A DNA stretch of 64,000 bases from IMG/VR virus record IMGVR_UViG_3300017971_000261, positions 16,268 through 80,267 of that record, one strand, 5' to 3'. Source of the stretch: a virus. The position numbers were made by a program, and so were the translations under genes. Positions 7,074 to 15,938 of this stretch are shown piece by piece (the stretch's first letter is position 1; every line of letters begins with the position of its first letter). Below the pieces are notes generated by a model. That model saw only the letters and a program-made list of their open reading frames with translations, was not told the DNA's origin and ran no database searches.

Positions 7074-8810
7074 ATGCGACTTGAACAAAGCAAAACGTCG
7101 GTCGAAGAATCGATTGGGCTCACCGCAAACCAGACGGTACCAACCTTAGGACATTCCGACGATATTTCAGACGACGGCAGGCTCTCGAAAGAATGCAGGG
7201 TCTGTAAATCCATATTCTACAAAAGGAGCAAGCGAACACTCAAAGAGTGGGAGACCACCAAATGCTGTTCTAGAAGATGCAGCGCGATCCACATGCATCG
7301 TGTACTTGCTGCCCGCCGCAGACTCGCCGAGAAGGAAACCAAAACATACTGCAAGGTCTGCAGAAAACTCATCAAACGACGCGAAAATGAACCGCTTGCA
7401 ACCTATCGCCAGCGCAAAGTCTGTAGTGATGCATGTAGGATTCTTAGCATCAAGAAACAGGCTCAACGCCGCACCCAGCTACGTTCGACTCCAAAGAAAT
7501 GCATTGCCTGCGGCAAACGCTTCAAAAGACGTGCAAACGAGCAAGTGTCCAAATTCGAGGAAAGGCAAACATGCGGTCGAAAATGCACGTGGAAGCTAAA
7601 GGTCGTTCGTCCAACCAAGACCTGCTTAGCATGCGGGAAAGAATTCGCCAAGAACAAGAGGGACTCATTGGAGCAGTGGTCTAACAGAAAGGTCTGCAGT
7701 AGGAAATGTGTCGCTAAATTGGCTAGGGCTAGATCCAAATACTCACACAGCAAGATAAGCAGCAAGAAAACATGCAGCCCTACCAAGCGGTGTCTTGTCT
7801 GTGGAAAGAAGTTCTCGAAACGGCGAAAAGAGAGCATTACCAACTTTACATCACGCAAAACGTGTGGTATGTTTTGTGCGGATGAGTTGAACTCTCTGCA
7901 CATGAAGGAACGCTACAAGAAAACAGCTGAACAACGAAGAAAACGGACCAAGCAGTGGAAGAAATGCCGCATTTGTGAATCAAGGTTCTACAGGAGAGAA
8001 AACGAAACGGACAAGGAATGGAAAAAGCACTCATATTGTTCCAGCACGGAGTGCCGTGACAGACTTTTCAAGCTTGCTTCTGCTCGTCTCAACGAAAAAC
8101 GCCGTCAACGACGCCAGAAAATCGAGACGAAGCAGTGTGTCATCTGTGGCAAGAAGATCGAACGACGATGGGGAAAGGAAAGCGCAAGACGATGGAAAGA
8201 GAGACAGTGTTGTGGGCGTGATTGTGCCCAAGAACTTGGGGCTCGAACCAGACGACGTCAAGGTCTAGAAATCAAACGCCAATGCGTAATCTGTGGGAGA
8301 GAGCTGCCTGCTGGTTACACAAAGCGAAAACTCTGTGGTAGATTAAGCTGTAAAAAACGCTTGAGACGCCTCAGGCTTGAGGAAAGAAAGAAGAATAGAC
8401 CCAAGAAAACATGTCAAACCTGCGGCCGAATCTATATGCGTCCCAGCAATCTGTCTGATGAACAATGGAAGAAACGGAGCGCATGTAGTAGCAAGTGTGT
8501 TTTACTACTGAAACAGCAGAAAAACATGGTGAAAACGAAGGATGTCATTCGCTCCGAGGCGACGCCAAAGGCCAATTACGCGTCCTTCGTGGGTAAAGAT
8601 GCTGGATATGTCAAGTTAGCCGCCGAACTGGTCGGCGAAGAAATGATAAGGCAGCTTCTTTTAGACCAAATATCTCTTGATTCGGTGCTGCCGAAATACC
8701 CCATTACACCAGGAGAACCGGAAACATGTCACGCCGAAGAAGAAAAAGGACACGAAGAGACAGAAGGACAGATGGACCGGCCTCAGGAAGCAACGTCAAT
8801 CGCAGTGTAA
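7074..8810 (+). CDS. Protein with nine tandem FCS-type zinc fingers
   Basis: A 578-residue, strongly basic protein. Between residues 41 and 475 I count nine copies of a C-x2-C ... C-x3(4)-C module about 23-31 residues long. The first cysteines are at about 41, 93, 143, 184, 240, 298, 355, 404 and 447. Each typically reads C-x-x-C-G-K-x-F-x-R-R...W-x-x-R-x-C-x-x-x-C. The linkers are Lys/Arg-rich. Modules 6 and 8 have four residues between the last cysteines, and module 8 is shortened. No nuclease or helicase motif is present; the last 100 residues are different (LAAELVGEEMIRQLLLDQIS). A zinc-dependent nucleic-acid-binding scaffold is the likely role. Its 3' end overlaps the next gene by 85 bp. 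Confidence 0.85.
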   Translation: MRLEQSKTSVEESIGLTANQTVPTLGHSDDISDDGRLSKECRVCKSIFYKRSKRTLKEWETTKCCSRRCSAIHMHRVLAARRRLAEKETKTYCKVCRKLIKRRENEPLATYRQRKVCSDACRILSIKKQAQRRTQLRSTPKKCIACGKRFKRRANEQVSKFEERQTCGRKCTWKLKVVRPTKTCLACGKEFAKNKRDSLEQWSNRKVCSRKCVAKLARARSKYSHSKISSKKTCSPTKRCLVCGKKFSKRRKESITNFTSRKTCGMFCADELNSLHMKERYKKTAEQRRKRTKQWKKCRICESRFYRRENETDKEWKKHSYCSSTECRDRLFKLASARLNEKRRQRRQKIETKQCVICGKKIERRWGKESARRWKERQCCGRDCAQELGARTRRRQGLEIKRQCVICGRELPAGYTKRKLCGRLSCKKRLRRLRLEERKKNRPKKTCQTCGRIYMRPSNLSDEQWKKRSACSSKCVLLLKQQKNMVKTKDVIRSEATPKANYASFVGKDAGYVKLAAELVGEEMIRQLLLDQISLDSVLPKYPITPGEPETCHAEEEKGHEETEGQMDRPQEATSIAV

Positions 8811-11590
8811 CCATTAAGCGGATGGGGTTAATTGCTCTGTCCGTGTCGTTATGCATTGGGATCGGCATTGCATGTGTTCACTCCGAAGGAGGCCGCTGGC
8901 GATCCGTTGACGAACAACTCAGGGCCGAGGCTGTGCAGCGTCTGATTGTTCCCACTGACTATCCAACGATACAAGCAGCAGTTAATGCCGCCGATAATAC
9001 TGATATCATTATCCTGGAGAATCGTGAGTTCACAGGAGAAGGGAACAGAGACATCGACCTCGGTGGCAAGTCTGTTACAATACAGTCTGTAAACCCAGAC
9101 ATGCCGACCATCATCCAGTCAACGATCATAGATTGCCAGGGTACTGAATCAGATCCTCATCGTGCCTTCATTCTGAATGAGGTAAATCAAGGCTATGCAA
9201 CAATCGAAGGCATAACCATCACAAATGGCACAGCATATGGTTCATCAAGTCCGGACGAAAGGGGTGGTGCTGTCCTTTGCCAGAATAGCAATGTCCATTT
9301 TAACTACTGCCGATTCATTGGCAATAAGGCCCAAAAGTACGGAGGGGTCATGATTGTTACTGGCAGTGGAGCACAGGTCATACGAAACTGCCTTTTTGAG
9401 AACAATCATGCCGGTAATGAAGGCGGATGTATTGATTCTGGTTCTACGACCATGATCATCGAGAACACCATATTCCGCAACAATCATGCATCCGGCGGTG
9501 ACAATACGATGGGTGGTGCTATTGCTTTCGGTGGGAATAGCTTGGAAATCCATAACAGTACCATCATCGATTGCTCTGTGGAAGGCAGGGGCGGTTCGAT
9601 TTCTACCTGGGGAACTGCTGCACTTAGCTTTCAGAATGTAAGCATTGTGGACAACAATGCAGGAAACAGAGGTGGCGGAATCTACCTGTCGCCGGATGCC
9701 AATCTGACTGCTGTTAACACGATCCTATGGGGAAACACAGATCAGGGCGGTTCGGATTGGAGTGCCCAGATCCACGATGGTAGACGCGGCACGTTTTCTT
9801 ACTCGTGTGTGCAAGGCTGGGACAGGGGAGGGGAAGCGAACATCAACACCGATCCTAAACTGACCGACTTCCATATTGCTGTTGATTCGCCCTGCAAGGA
9901 CGCCGGTGACGCGAGCCTTTCTTATGTCGAGCTTCAGAAAGACATTGACGGACAGATGCGTGTATCAGATGGACATGTGGATATTGGTGCTGATGAATAC
10001 GTCAGCCTCATCACGCGTCATGTTCCATCTGATCATACTACCATCCAAGAGGCAATTGATTCCTGCAATGATGGAGATACCGTCCTTGTCTCGGATGGGA
10101 CTTACAGTGGCCCGGGCAACCGAAGCATCTATCTGAGGGGCAAAGCTATCACTGTGGCGAGCGAGAATGGCCCATCTGCTTGCATCATCGATTGCGAAGG
10201 TCAAGCGAGAGGATTTTACCTACGCCAGGGAGAGAAAGACACAACAAAGATTAAAGGGTTTACAATCAAGAATGGTACTGCCTTCTACGGCGGCGGTGCC
10301 ATTTTCTGCTATACATCCAGCCCATGGATAGAAAACTGCGTCTTTGAGTCCAACACTGGCTCATGGGAAGGCGGAGCCATCCGATGTTCGACCAATTCTA
10401 GTCCGATCATCATGAACTGCAAGTTTGCACTCAACACCAGTACAAGCTGTGGCGGTGCTCTCGCGGCCAGGGGTGACTCCAGACCCACTGTGATGAACAG
10501 CCTTTTCGTGCTGAACAGTAGCGAGAAATTCGGCGGTGCGATCTACTGCGGTCGAGGCACAACCCTTACCGTTGTTGGTTGCACGATCTTGCGTAATGAT
10601 ACCAACCACATGGGCGGTGGTATTGCTTGTATCGGGGGCAACATCAATATCTTTGACACAATCATGAGAGAGAATACATGTGGAAACGTCAATCTGGCAA
10701 CGACACTTCCTGCCTATGGTATCTCTGGGCATGTTATGCACGAAGTGAACGGAACACCAATAAAGGATGTTGCCATCAACCCAGATCCCAACACAATGAA
10801 TGGTGCAACAACGGATGAATACGGATACTACGAAACCGCTGTCGCCGCGACCCTTACGCCTATCAACCAGGAGGAAACCACGGATGGGAAACAGCTGGCT
10901 CTGATAGGCGGCGGTGGCAGCGGCATCATGTTCCACTGCAATATCGAAGGCGGTATCGATGGTGTAGCGATTGATCCCAATTCGCCTCTCACACACCGGC
11001 CAGAGGCTACAACTGACGCTGATCCGCTATTTGTTGATTCAGATGGAGCAGATAACGACGCGAATACATGGCAAGATAATGACTACCATCTTACCGTTGG
11101 ATCACCTTGTATCGACGCCGGATATGAGGGCCTACTGCCGATATATGCTGGCTCAGTCGATCTGGACAATGAAACGAGAGTCCTTCAGGGGAAGGCCGAT
11201 CTTGGTGTCGATGAAGTCAATTACTTCAAGGTTGGAGGAAACGTTCCTATCGCCGCGTGTGAGATACAACCACCGCCTTACGTTACGAGCGGGGACGAAG
11301 TCGTAGCACGATACATGTCCGGTACGCAGCTTTCGATAGCAGTCACGGATCTTAAGGTTGCGGCACTGACTGAGGGATGGCTTGTCTGGGATGACCCTAA
11401 TCTCAGGGGAGACGCGAACTACGCCAGATCTTACATGGGTTCATCGCTCATTCTGGACGTAGACAGCGACAAACACATAGCCATCAAACTTCGCACCGGC
11501 CAGTGTGGGAAGGGCAATTTTGTTGCTATAGTAGGTGTTCTTCTCGTTCTCTCAATTGCCAGATTTTGTACCGGCAGAAGAGGACGATAG
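8726..11590 (+). CDS. Secreted parallel beta-helix repeat protein
   Basis: A 954-residue protein. A basic N-terminus is followed by a hydrophobic signal or anchor segment (MGLIALSVSLCIGIGIACV, residues 33-51). Two homologous halves follow, each opening with a PTxYPTIQAAV-like segment (residues about 75 and 433) and continuing as beta-helix rungs with repeated NGT, GGA and ENC/NSL patterns. The C-terminus has one hydrophobic segment (FVAIVGVLLVLSIARF) followed by RRGR, resembling C-terminal sorting signals. The style is that of cell-surface proteins of Planctomycetes and relatives. It could modify the host surface or bind a polysaccharide. A start at 8726 has AGGAG 10 bp upstream; ATG at 8822 would still keep the signal. 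Confidence 0.8.
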   Translation: MSRRRRKRTRRDRRTDGPASGSNVNRSVTIKRMGLIALSVSLCIGIGIACVHSEGGRWRSVDEQLRAEAVQRLIVPTDYPTIQAAVNAADNTDIIILENREFTGEGNRDIDLGGKSVTIQSVNPDMPTIIQSTIIDCQGTESDPHRAFILNEVNQGYATIEGITITNGTAYGSSSPDERGGAVLCQNSNVHFNYCRFIGNKAQKYGGVMIVTGSGAQVIRNCLFENNHAGNEGGCIDSGSTTMIIENTIFRNNHASGGDNTMGGAIAFGGNSLEIHNSTIIDCSVEGRGGSISTWGTAALSFQNVSIVDNNAGNRGGGIYLSPDANLTAVNTILWGNTDQGGSDWSAQIHDGRRGTFSYSCVQGWDRGGEANINTDPKLTDFHIAVDSPCKDAGDASLSYVELQKDIDGQMRVSDGHVDIGADEYVSLITRHVPSDHTTIQEAIDSCNDGDTVLVSDGTYSGPGNRSIYLRGKAITVASENGPSACIIDCEGQARGFYLRQGEKDTTKIKGFTIKNGTAFYGGGAIFCYTSSPWIENCVFESNTGSWEGGAIRCSTNSSPIIMNCKFALNTSTSCGGALAARGDSRPTVMNSLFVLNSSEKFGGAIYCGRGTTLTVVGCTILRNDTNHMGGGIACIGGNINIFDTIMRENTCGNVNLATTLPAYGISGHVMHEVNGTPIKDVAINPDPNTMNGATTDEYGYYETAVAATLTPINQEETTDGKQLALIGGGGSGIMFHCNIEGGIDGVAIDPNSPLTHRPEATTDADPLFVDSDGADNDANTWQDNDYHLTVGSPCIDAGYEGLLPIYAGSVDLDNETRVLQGKADLGVDEVNYFKVGGNVPIAACEIQPPPYVTSGDEVVARYMSGTQLSIAVTDLKVAALTEGWLVWDDPNLRGDANYARSYMGSSLILDVDSDKHIAIKLRTGQCGKGNFVAIVGVLLVLSIARFCTGRRGR

Positions 11591-11601
11591 AAGGCAGGGA
11601 T

Positions 11602-11614
11602 CATGTTTAACATG
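11602..11614. repeat. Perfect short inverted repeat CATGTT-T-AACATG
   Basis: A palindrome centred between the beta-helix gene and the grpE-like gene, 66 bp before the chosen grpE start. It could be a binding site for a dimeric regulator, though at this length chance is not excluded. Confidence 0.3.
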
Positions 11615-11679
11615 TTTGTAATCCTAAAGATGTGTCGTCCGGGGTCTACTCTCTCGGCACATACTCGTTGGAGGGTAGT

Positions 11680-12117
11680 ATGTGCAGTTCCGCGTCAAGC
11701 ACAGAGGATTTACAAGAGTTAGAAAGTCAAATCAGGTCTCAGGAAAGTCGGAGGGTTCGAACTGAATTCTCCAGGATGCTCCTTCCTTTAGCCGACATAT
11801 TACAGGAGATGCTTAACAAATGTCGTGATGGCGACGGCCATCTCGTCGTCAATTCTTTGACTGTGGGCACTCTTGTCGAGATGATGCAGGCCGTTCTTTG
11901 CGAGGAAGGCGTATGCAGATATGCTCCGTCATGCGGTGAGGAGTATAATCAAGAGATGCACGACGCCGTTGAGATAATACTGTCCGAGGAAGTATCCGAG
12001 GGACATGTCGTCACAACGGTTCAAGATGGTTATGAAATAGACCGGTCTTGCCTCCGAAAGGCAAGAGTCGTGATCTCGAACGGAGCCCAGATTGCACCTG
12101 AGAACACTGACGCATGA
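11680..12117 (+). CDS. GrpE-like nucleotide exchange factor
   Basis: GrpE releases ADP from DnaK during protein folding. This 145-residue protein has the expected arrangement: an N-terminal charged helix (about 8-35), the segment SRMLLPLADILQEMLNKCRD that matches the M-x-LLPVLDNLERAL region, and a C-terminal beta domain (HDAVEIILSEEV...GHVVTTVQDGYEID...LRKARVVISNG) resembling the GTVVEVLQKGY...LRPARVVVS part of GrpE. ATG at 11680 has GGAGGG four bases upstream and is preferred to the in-frame codon at 11632. No dnaK or dnaJ is in the window, so it would act on host DnaK or on one encoded elsewhere in the phage. Confidence 0.7.
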   Translation: MCSSASSTEDLQELESQIRSQESRRVRTEFSRMLLPLADILQEMLNKCRDGDGHLVVNSLTVGTLVEMMQAVLCEEGVCRYAPSCGEEYNQEMHDAVEIILSEEVSEGHVVTTVQDGYEIDRSCLRKARVVISNGAQIAPENTDA

Positions 12118-12373
12118 GGAAGCGGAGTATCTAGCCGCAGGACCACAAGAATCGTCCCTGTCCAATACTGCCGAGATCGAAGATCTCCAGGCAACAATAC
12201 CTGATGATCATTGTCGTGAATACTACCACGGCATGGTACGCGGCCTCCAGCTCTCCGAAGTTGTCTGGAGGTTGATGTCAGAAGAAGAACCAGAGATGTT
12301 TCCCTTCATCCTTGGCCTTCTGATTGCTAGATCAGCGAATCTCTTCCTTGACAGCAGCGAATCATACCTCTAG
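12092..12373 (+). CDS. Hypothetical acidic protein
   Basis: A 93-residue acidic protein overlapping the end of the grpE-like gene by 26 bp, using TTG as start. It reads as a helical protein (LTHEEAEYLAAG, GLQLSEVVWRLMSEEEPEMF) with a hydrophobic stretch near the end (FILGLLIARSANLFL). Translation is probably coupled to the upstream gene. No family recognised, and the start is uncertain. Confidence 0.55.
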   Translation: MHLRTLTHEEAEYLAAGPQESSLSNTAEIEDLQATIPDDHCREYYHGMVRGLQLSEVVWRLMSEEEPEMFPFILGLLIARSANLFLDSSESYL

Positions 12374-12433
12374 GCCCAGGACAGGGATACCCCTCCAGAG
12401 AATATCAAGGTATCGCAAACAAGGAGATGCGTC

Positions 12434-12799
12434 ATGCTTAAGATCAAAAGTGCTGCTGTGCCCAAGAAAGAGACAGAAACGGTCCGTATAACAGAGAAGG
12501 TTAAATCTCGTGCTAATGCCGCCTTGGCCCCCTTTTTGAGCGGTTCTCCGATGAGAGAAATTCCTTTGGGTGACATGTTTGCTACTCTTAAGAATCTTGG
12601 TATAGTAGTTGTACAAGAGGATAATACACCATGGTCAGGCATAATAAGTGCCCCAACAGAGCAAGATACAAGGATGACTTTCGATCTATCATGGCAAGAC
12701 GAGGTTAAGGGTTTGGTTCCAATTAGCAATTCACAATTAGTTCTTTCGATCTACAAGTTTGCTACTGGGACATATGAGGTTACCGGCTACGTCGCGTAA
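12434..12799 (+). CDS. Hypothetical protein
   Basis: A 121-residue protein with AAGGAG eight bases before ATG. The N-terminal half is basic and helical (VRITEKVKSRANAALAPFL); the C-terminal half is beta-rich (GLVPISNSQLVLSIYKFATG). It sits 5 bp before the lectin-fold gene and is probably co-transcribed. No family was recognised. Confidence 0.65.
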   Translation: MLKIKSAAVPKKETETVRITEKVKSRANAALAPFLSGSPMREIPLGDMFATLKNLGIVVVQEDNTPWSGIISAPTEQDTRMTFDLSWQDEVKGLVPISNSQLVLSIYKFATGTYEVTGYVA

Positions 12800-12804
12800 T
12801 ATCA

Positions 12805-13635
12805 ATGGACACTCCCTACAAATCCAGCCAGGTCGCTGCGGTCGATTGGTTCCGTTACAATACGGTGCCGGGCAATGTTACCCTTCCGGACGATTGGGAG
12901 AGCCCATCAGATCGATGGACCACGAACTCTGAGTTCGACGTCCGAACATACAGGGGCGGAGAGCTGATCTATATGGGAGAACTCAACGGAGATTTGACCG
13001 ATGCATCAGGTAGATCTAACTACTATGTGACTGTAGTTATCCAACCACGACGTAATCTTGCTTTTGAAATACGAGGTAGACGTTCTAACGCATCAAATTA
13101 TGTTGCATTTCGTGTAGACTTTGACAACGACCTGATCTCTCTTCTGGAATGTAACGCAGGGGCTCGATCTACCATCGCCACATCAAGCCATACGCTATTT
13201 ACGAATATAGAAAGAAAGTATATCGTCTCTTTCTACATGTATAGCTCTCGACTCATAGGCCAGATACATGGATATCCGATTATCGAGAAAAGGACATCAC
13301 ACAACATAGGCGTTGAGGGTGTTTCACTGAACGTGGATGACTTCACAGACGACCCGTATAACGACACAACGTTTCATAGTCTGCATTTCTTCTTGGTACG
13401 TGGCCTTTACAGACAACCGCCGATGGCTCTTGAGGGTGACCCAACACGTCTGGATGTTATCTTCCGTAAGCAAATGAAGGAATGGATAGAGAATCCATAC
13501 CTCGACTATAGGTCATTTGCCGATGCTTATAGGATCAATAGAATTTACAATCCTGAATCAGTCGATATACCATGGAGACAATTAGGCTATCCTATCCGAG
13601 AACCCAGTACAGAGCAATGGGTAGACGTACTTTAG
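12805..13635 (+). CDS. Probable LamG/concanavalin-like beta-sandwich protein
   Basis: A 276-residue protein. Residues about 20-195 show the alternating strand pattern of jelly-roll lectin domains: NYYVTVVIQPRRNLAFEIRG, then NYVAFRVDFDNDLISLLEC, KYIVSFYMYSSRLIGQIHG and a closing HSLHFFLVRGLY. The C-terminal 70 residues are a separate helical segment with many Tyr and Arg residues. This could be a virion or surface protein that recognises carbohydrate. The fold call rests on pattern only. Confidence 0.55.
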   Translation: MDTPYKSSQVAAVDWFRYNTVPGNVTLPDDWESPSDRWTTNSEFDVRTYRGGELIYMGELNGDLTDASGRSNYYVTVVIQPRRNLAFEIRGRRSNASNYVAFRVDFDNDLISLLECNAGARSTIATSSHTLFTNIERKYIVSFYMYSSRLIGQIHGYPIIEKRTSHNIGVEGVSLNVDDFTDDPYNDTTFHSLHFFLVRGLYRQPPMALEGDPTRLDVIFRKQMKEWIENPYLDYRSFADAYRINRIYNPESVDIPWRQLGYPIREPSTEQWVDVL

Positions 13636-13636
13636 T

Positions 13637-13665
13637 TTGCAAAACCCTGTGGCTTGTGGTATAAT
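13637..13665 (+). promoter_or_regulatory. Sigma70-like promoter, extended -10
   Basis: TTGCAA (13637-13642), 17 bp, TATAAT (13660-13665), with TGTGG just before the -10. It lies 24 bp before the ADP-ribosylglycohydrolase-family gene and shows that this gene must start at 13689, not at GTG 13671. Confidence 0.8.
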
Positions 13666-13688
13666 CCTAAGTGAACAAGGAGGCCCAC

Positions 13689-14690
13689 ATGCCTGCAGGG
13701 AAAGAAGTTGATCCTCACGTCGTCTCGCTAGCAGTCAAGGGAGCACTATTAGGTTATCTCGTTGGAGATTCAGTGGCCTATCCATACCGCGATATGACGG
13801 CTGAACAAATCGGAGATCTCAAAAAGATCGATCCAACCAAGACGCACGAGAGCCAAGAATCCCCGGGCGTTTTTACTAACCATGGCTCTACGATGCTCTG
13901 TTCGCTGGCCATGCTCAATGATTGTTCGGCGGCTGATGCTTCAGTGCTGCTCGAAAAATTCCAAGCCTGGCATGTCGGATCTTCATTTGCACCAGAAGTT
14001 GAGTCGGCTGAATGTGTCGAGATTGACATTGCCACCTCAGAAGCGATCAAGAACTTCAACGACTCTATCCCTGCCGAAAGCTGTACCAGTCAAGGTGACA
14101 GCGCGTTGTCGAATGCGTGTTTGTCAAGAGTTCTTCCTGTTGCATTGTATTACGGGCCACTATCAGTCGACGAGACCATTGAAAATGCCATTGCTGTCTG
14201 TCGTGTAACTCACCCATGTGTCACAAGCGAAACGGTCTCTGCCGCGTATGCCCTAGCCGTTCGCAATCTCATGCTCCGCAAGAAGGAAAAAATCTTCGAT
14301 CTTCTTAAGGACTATCTCTCGTTTCGCAATCTGGAGGAACACCGACAAGAGGCCGAAAGAATCGCATCTTCCTCACGAGAACGCATGGCATCTCAGAACG
14401 TTCTTGACTGTTTCTGGGTGGGCTGGCAGGCCTATGCTGCTTCGGGTCTGAACTTCGAACAAGCCATAATCTCTGCCATATCGATTGGTTCGGACACGTC
14501 CGCATCTGCGGCTCTTGCTGGCTCCCTTGTTGGTCTCTCTATTGGTGCTTACGAGATACCACAACGTTGGGTTGACGAACTCAAGCTGGACGCCGAGTCC
14601 AATGAGGAAATATCGGGCTTCGTCAAAACGGTAACGAAGCGTGCGGTCAAGGCAATCTCCAAACCACAGGGGGTGCAAACTGATGCTTAA
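13689..14690 (+). CDS. ADP-ribosylglycohydrolase (DraG) family protein, divergent active site
   Basis: This family removes ADP-ribose from proteins or nucleic acids using two metal ions. The 333-residue length and motif order fit: GALLGYLVGDSVAYP (18-32), GDSALSNACLSRVLPVAL (136-153, equivalent to GNGSLMRAAPLAL), VTHP (173-176) and GSDTSASAALAGSLVGLSIG (267-286), then IPQRWVDEL. Expected metal ligands are missing: the T-D-D of motif 1 is HGST (65-68), and the second Asp of GGDTDT is Ser271. It may bind ADP-ribose without hydrolysing it, or use other ligands. The start is set by AAGGAGG at 13677-13683 and the promoter at 13637-13665. It overlaps the bS21 gene by 8 bp. Confidence 0.8.
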   Translation: MPAGKEVDPHVVSLAVKGALLGYLVGDSVAYPYRDMTAEQIGDLKKIDPTKTHESQESPGVFTNHGSTMLCSLAMLNDCSAADASVLLEKFQAWHVGSSFAPEVESAECVEIDIATSEAIKNFNDSIPAESCTSQGDSALSNACLSRVLPVALYYGPLSVDETIENAIAVCRVTHPCVTSETVSAAYALAVRNLMLRKKEKIFDLLKDYLSFRNLEEHRQEAERIASSSRERMASQNVLDCFWVGWQAYAASGLNFEQAIISAISIGSDTSASAALAGSLVGLSIGAYEIPQRWVDELKLDAESNEEISGFVKTVTKRAVKAISKPQGVQTDA

Positions 14691-14931
14691 GGTCAAAGCG
14701 AAGGGCAATGAAGCTGCTGAACACATGTGGCGGCGTTTCCAGAAGATCTGCGAGAAAGAGGGCCTGATGCGCGACATTAAGCGTCGCATGTACTACGAGT
14801 CACCCTCTGAGGAACGCCGAAGGAAGAGGCTTAAAGCCAAACGCCGAAGAATCAAAGAAACCCAAAGAAACAAACAGAAGACGAAAAGACGTAAACCTTC
14901 GCGTGGAAGGATCGCATTCCGGTCTAACTAA
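14683..14931 (+). CDS. rpsU: Ribosomal protein bS21 homolog
   Basis: bS21 sits in the 30S subunit near the mRNA exit and the anti-Shine-Dalgarno region and assists initiation. The 82-residue protein matches the family: EAAEHMWRRFQKICEKEG, then DIKRRMYYESPSEERRRKRL, which corresponds to the RRFKRACEKAGIL...RREYYEKPSEKRKRK pattern, and an Arg/Lys-rich tail. ATG 14683 overlaps the end of the preceding gene, suggesting coupled translation. Phage-encoded bS21 is known from large phages and is thought to favour translation of phage messages on host ribosomes. The 3' end overlaps the convergent glycosyltransferase gene by 8 bp. Confidence 0.88.
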   Translation: MLKVKAKGNEAAEHMWRRFQKICEKEGLMRDIKRRMYYESPSEERRRKRLKAKRRRIKETQRNKQKTKRRKPSRGRIAFRSN

Positions 14932-15928
14932 ACCCATGCTCGGCTAGAAGTTTTGCATATTTTGCTACGCAGTGTCTTATGTGTAGGAATTTGTCAAAGT
15001 GTGCTTTGGTTGATTTGCGCAGGCGTCGCAGTACCGGACGTTTTCGGATTAGTCGCCGTATTTGTTTCTGCACATCCTCATAGGTCTTGAAATAGATTCC
15101 ATTCACTCCATTTTGGACGAGTTCATTTGTTCCGCCCTTGTCACGGCAGAGTATTGGGACACCAAGTGACAATGTCTCCAGCACTGCCATTGATGAGCCT
15201 TCCGAGATCATATTGTCGTAGAAATAGAGGTGGAGCGACGACAGAAGTGACATTTTCCAGTCCTGATCGTCTATAACGCCTAGGTATCTGACATTGTCCA
15301 TCTCGTTGTGATAAGGTTTGCCTATCATGTAGTGAACGTGCCCCTTTATACCGTTCAGATATTCGGTTGCCTTATCAGAGAACTTTCCTCCGCACAGACG
15401 ATGACAACGACCCGTTCTAAACTTATCCTGCTCCAAGACGGGACATCCGGGTTTTAGCCCAGATTCTGGCGGCTCCCAGTATTCCATACCATTAACGATG
15501 ATGACATGCTTTTTCTTACGTGGATATCTAGCAATGCCATCCAAAAATGCAGAAACAGAGACAAAGACATCAGCTTCCTGGAATCTACGTAGTTCTCCTG
15601 GACCCTGCACTGTGTGGTTGACAACGATATAGAATGGGTCAATATCTTCAAGACATGGAGCACCGAAAAGCCTATGCTGTATGACAACATCGTACTTTCG
15701 GGCAATCTTCTTCTTGAAATCCTTGTAGCGATGGTAGCCTGCCACGTTAAGACCACTAGTTTCGATGAGATTCTTATTGGTGGTCTCGTCATCACCACGT
15801 TTGTTCACAACAAGAAGATCGCCATCAATGTCATAATACTTCTTGAGGCCACGTATTATCTGACAAACAGATGTCGTCCCGCCATTCAAATTGGGGTGAG
15901 CGATGATGTGTGCAATTTTAGCAGGCAT
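14924..15928 (-). CDS. Glycosyltransferase, GT4-like (group 1)
   Basis: It probably transfers a sugar from a nucleotide donor to DNA, a virion protein or a host surface glycan. It has an N-terminal Rossmann start (KIAHIIAHPNLNGGTTSV, with a glycine-rich turn as in GT-B enzymes) and a C-terminal donor-binding signature, the E-x7-E motif EGSSMAVLE (near residue 247), followed by TLSLGVPILCRDKGGTNELV. Length (334) is close to family norms. It lies 10 bp downstream of the subtilisin gene on the same strand, so the two probably form an operon. Confidence 0.85.
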   Translation of the reverse strand: MPAKIAHIIAHPNLNGGTTSVCQIIRGLKKYYDIDGDLLVVNKRGDDETTNKNLIETSGLNVAGYHRYKDFKKKIARKYDVVIQHRLFGAPCLEDIDPFYIVVNHTVQGPGELRRFQEADVFVSVSAFLDGIARYPRKKKHVIIVNGMEYWEPPESGLKPGCPVLEQDKFRTGRCHRLCGGKFSDKATEYLNGIKGHVHYMIGKPYHNEMDNVRYLGVIDDQDWKMSLLSSLHLYFYDNMISEGSSMAVLETLSLGVPILCRDKGGTNELVQNGVNGIYFKTYEDVQKQIRRLIRKRPVLRRLRKSTKAHFDKFLHIRHCVAKYAKLLAEHGFS

Positions 15929-15938
15929 AAGCCCCTAA

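Noticed and set aside
10361-10996. A 211-codon open frame on the minus strand opposite the beta-helix gene
   Set aside because: It mirrors the repeat-rich coding strand and shows no ribosome-binding site or protein-like composition of its own.
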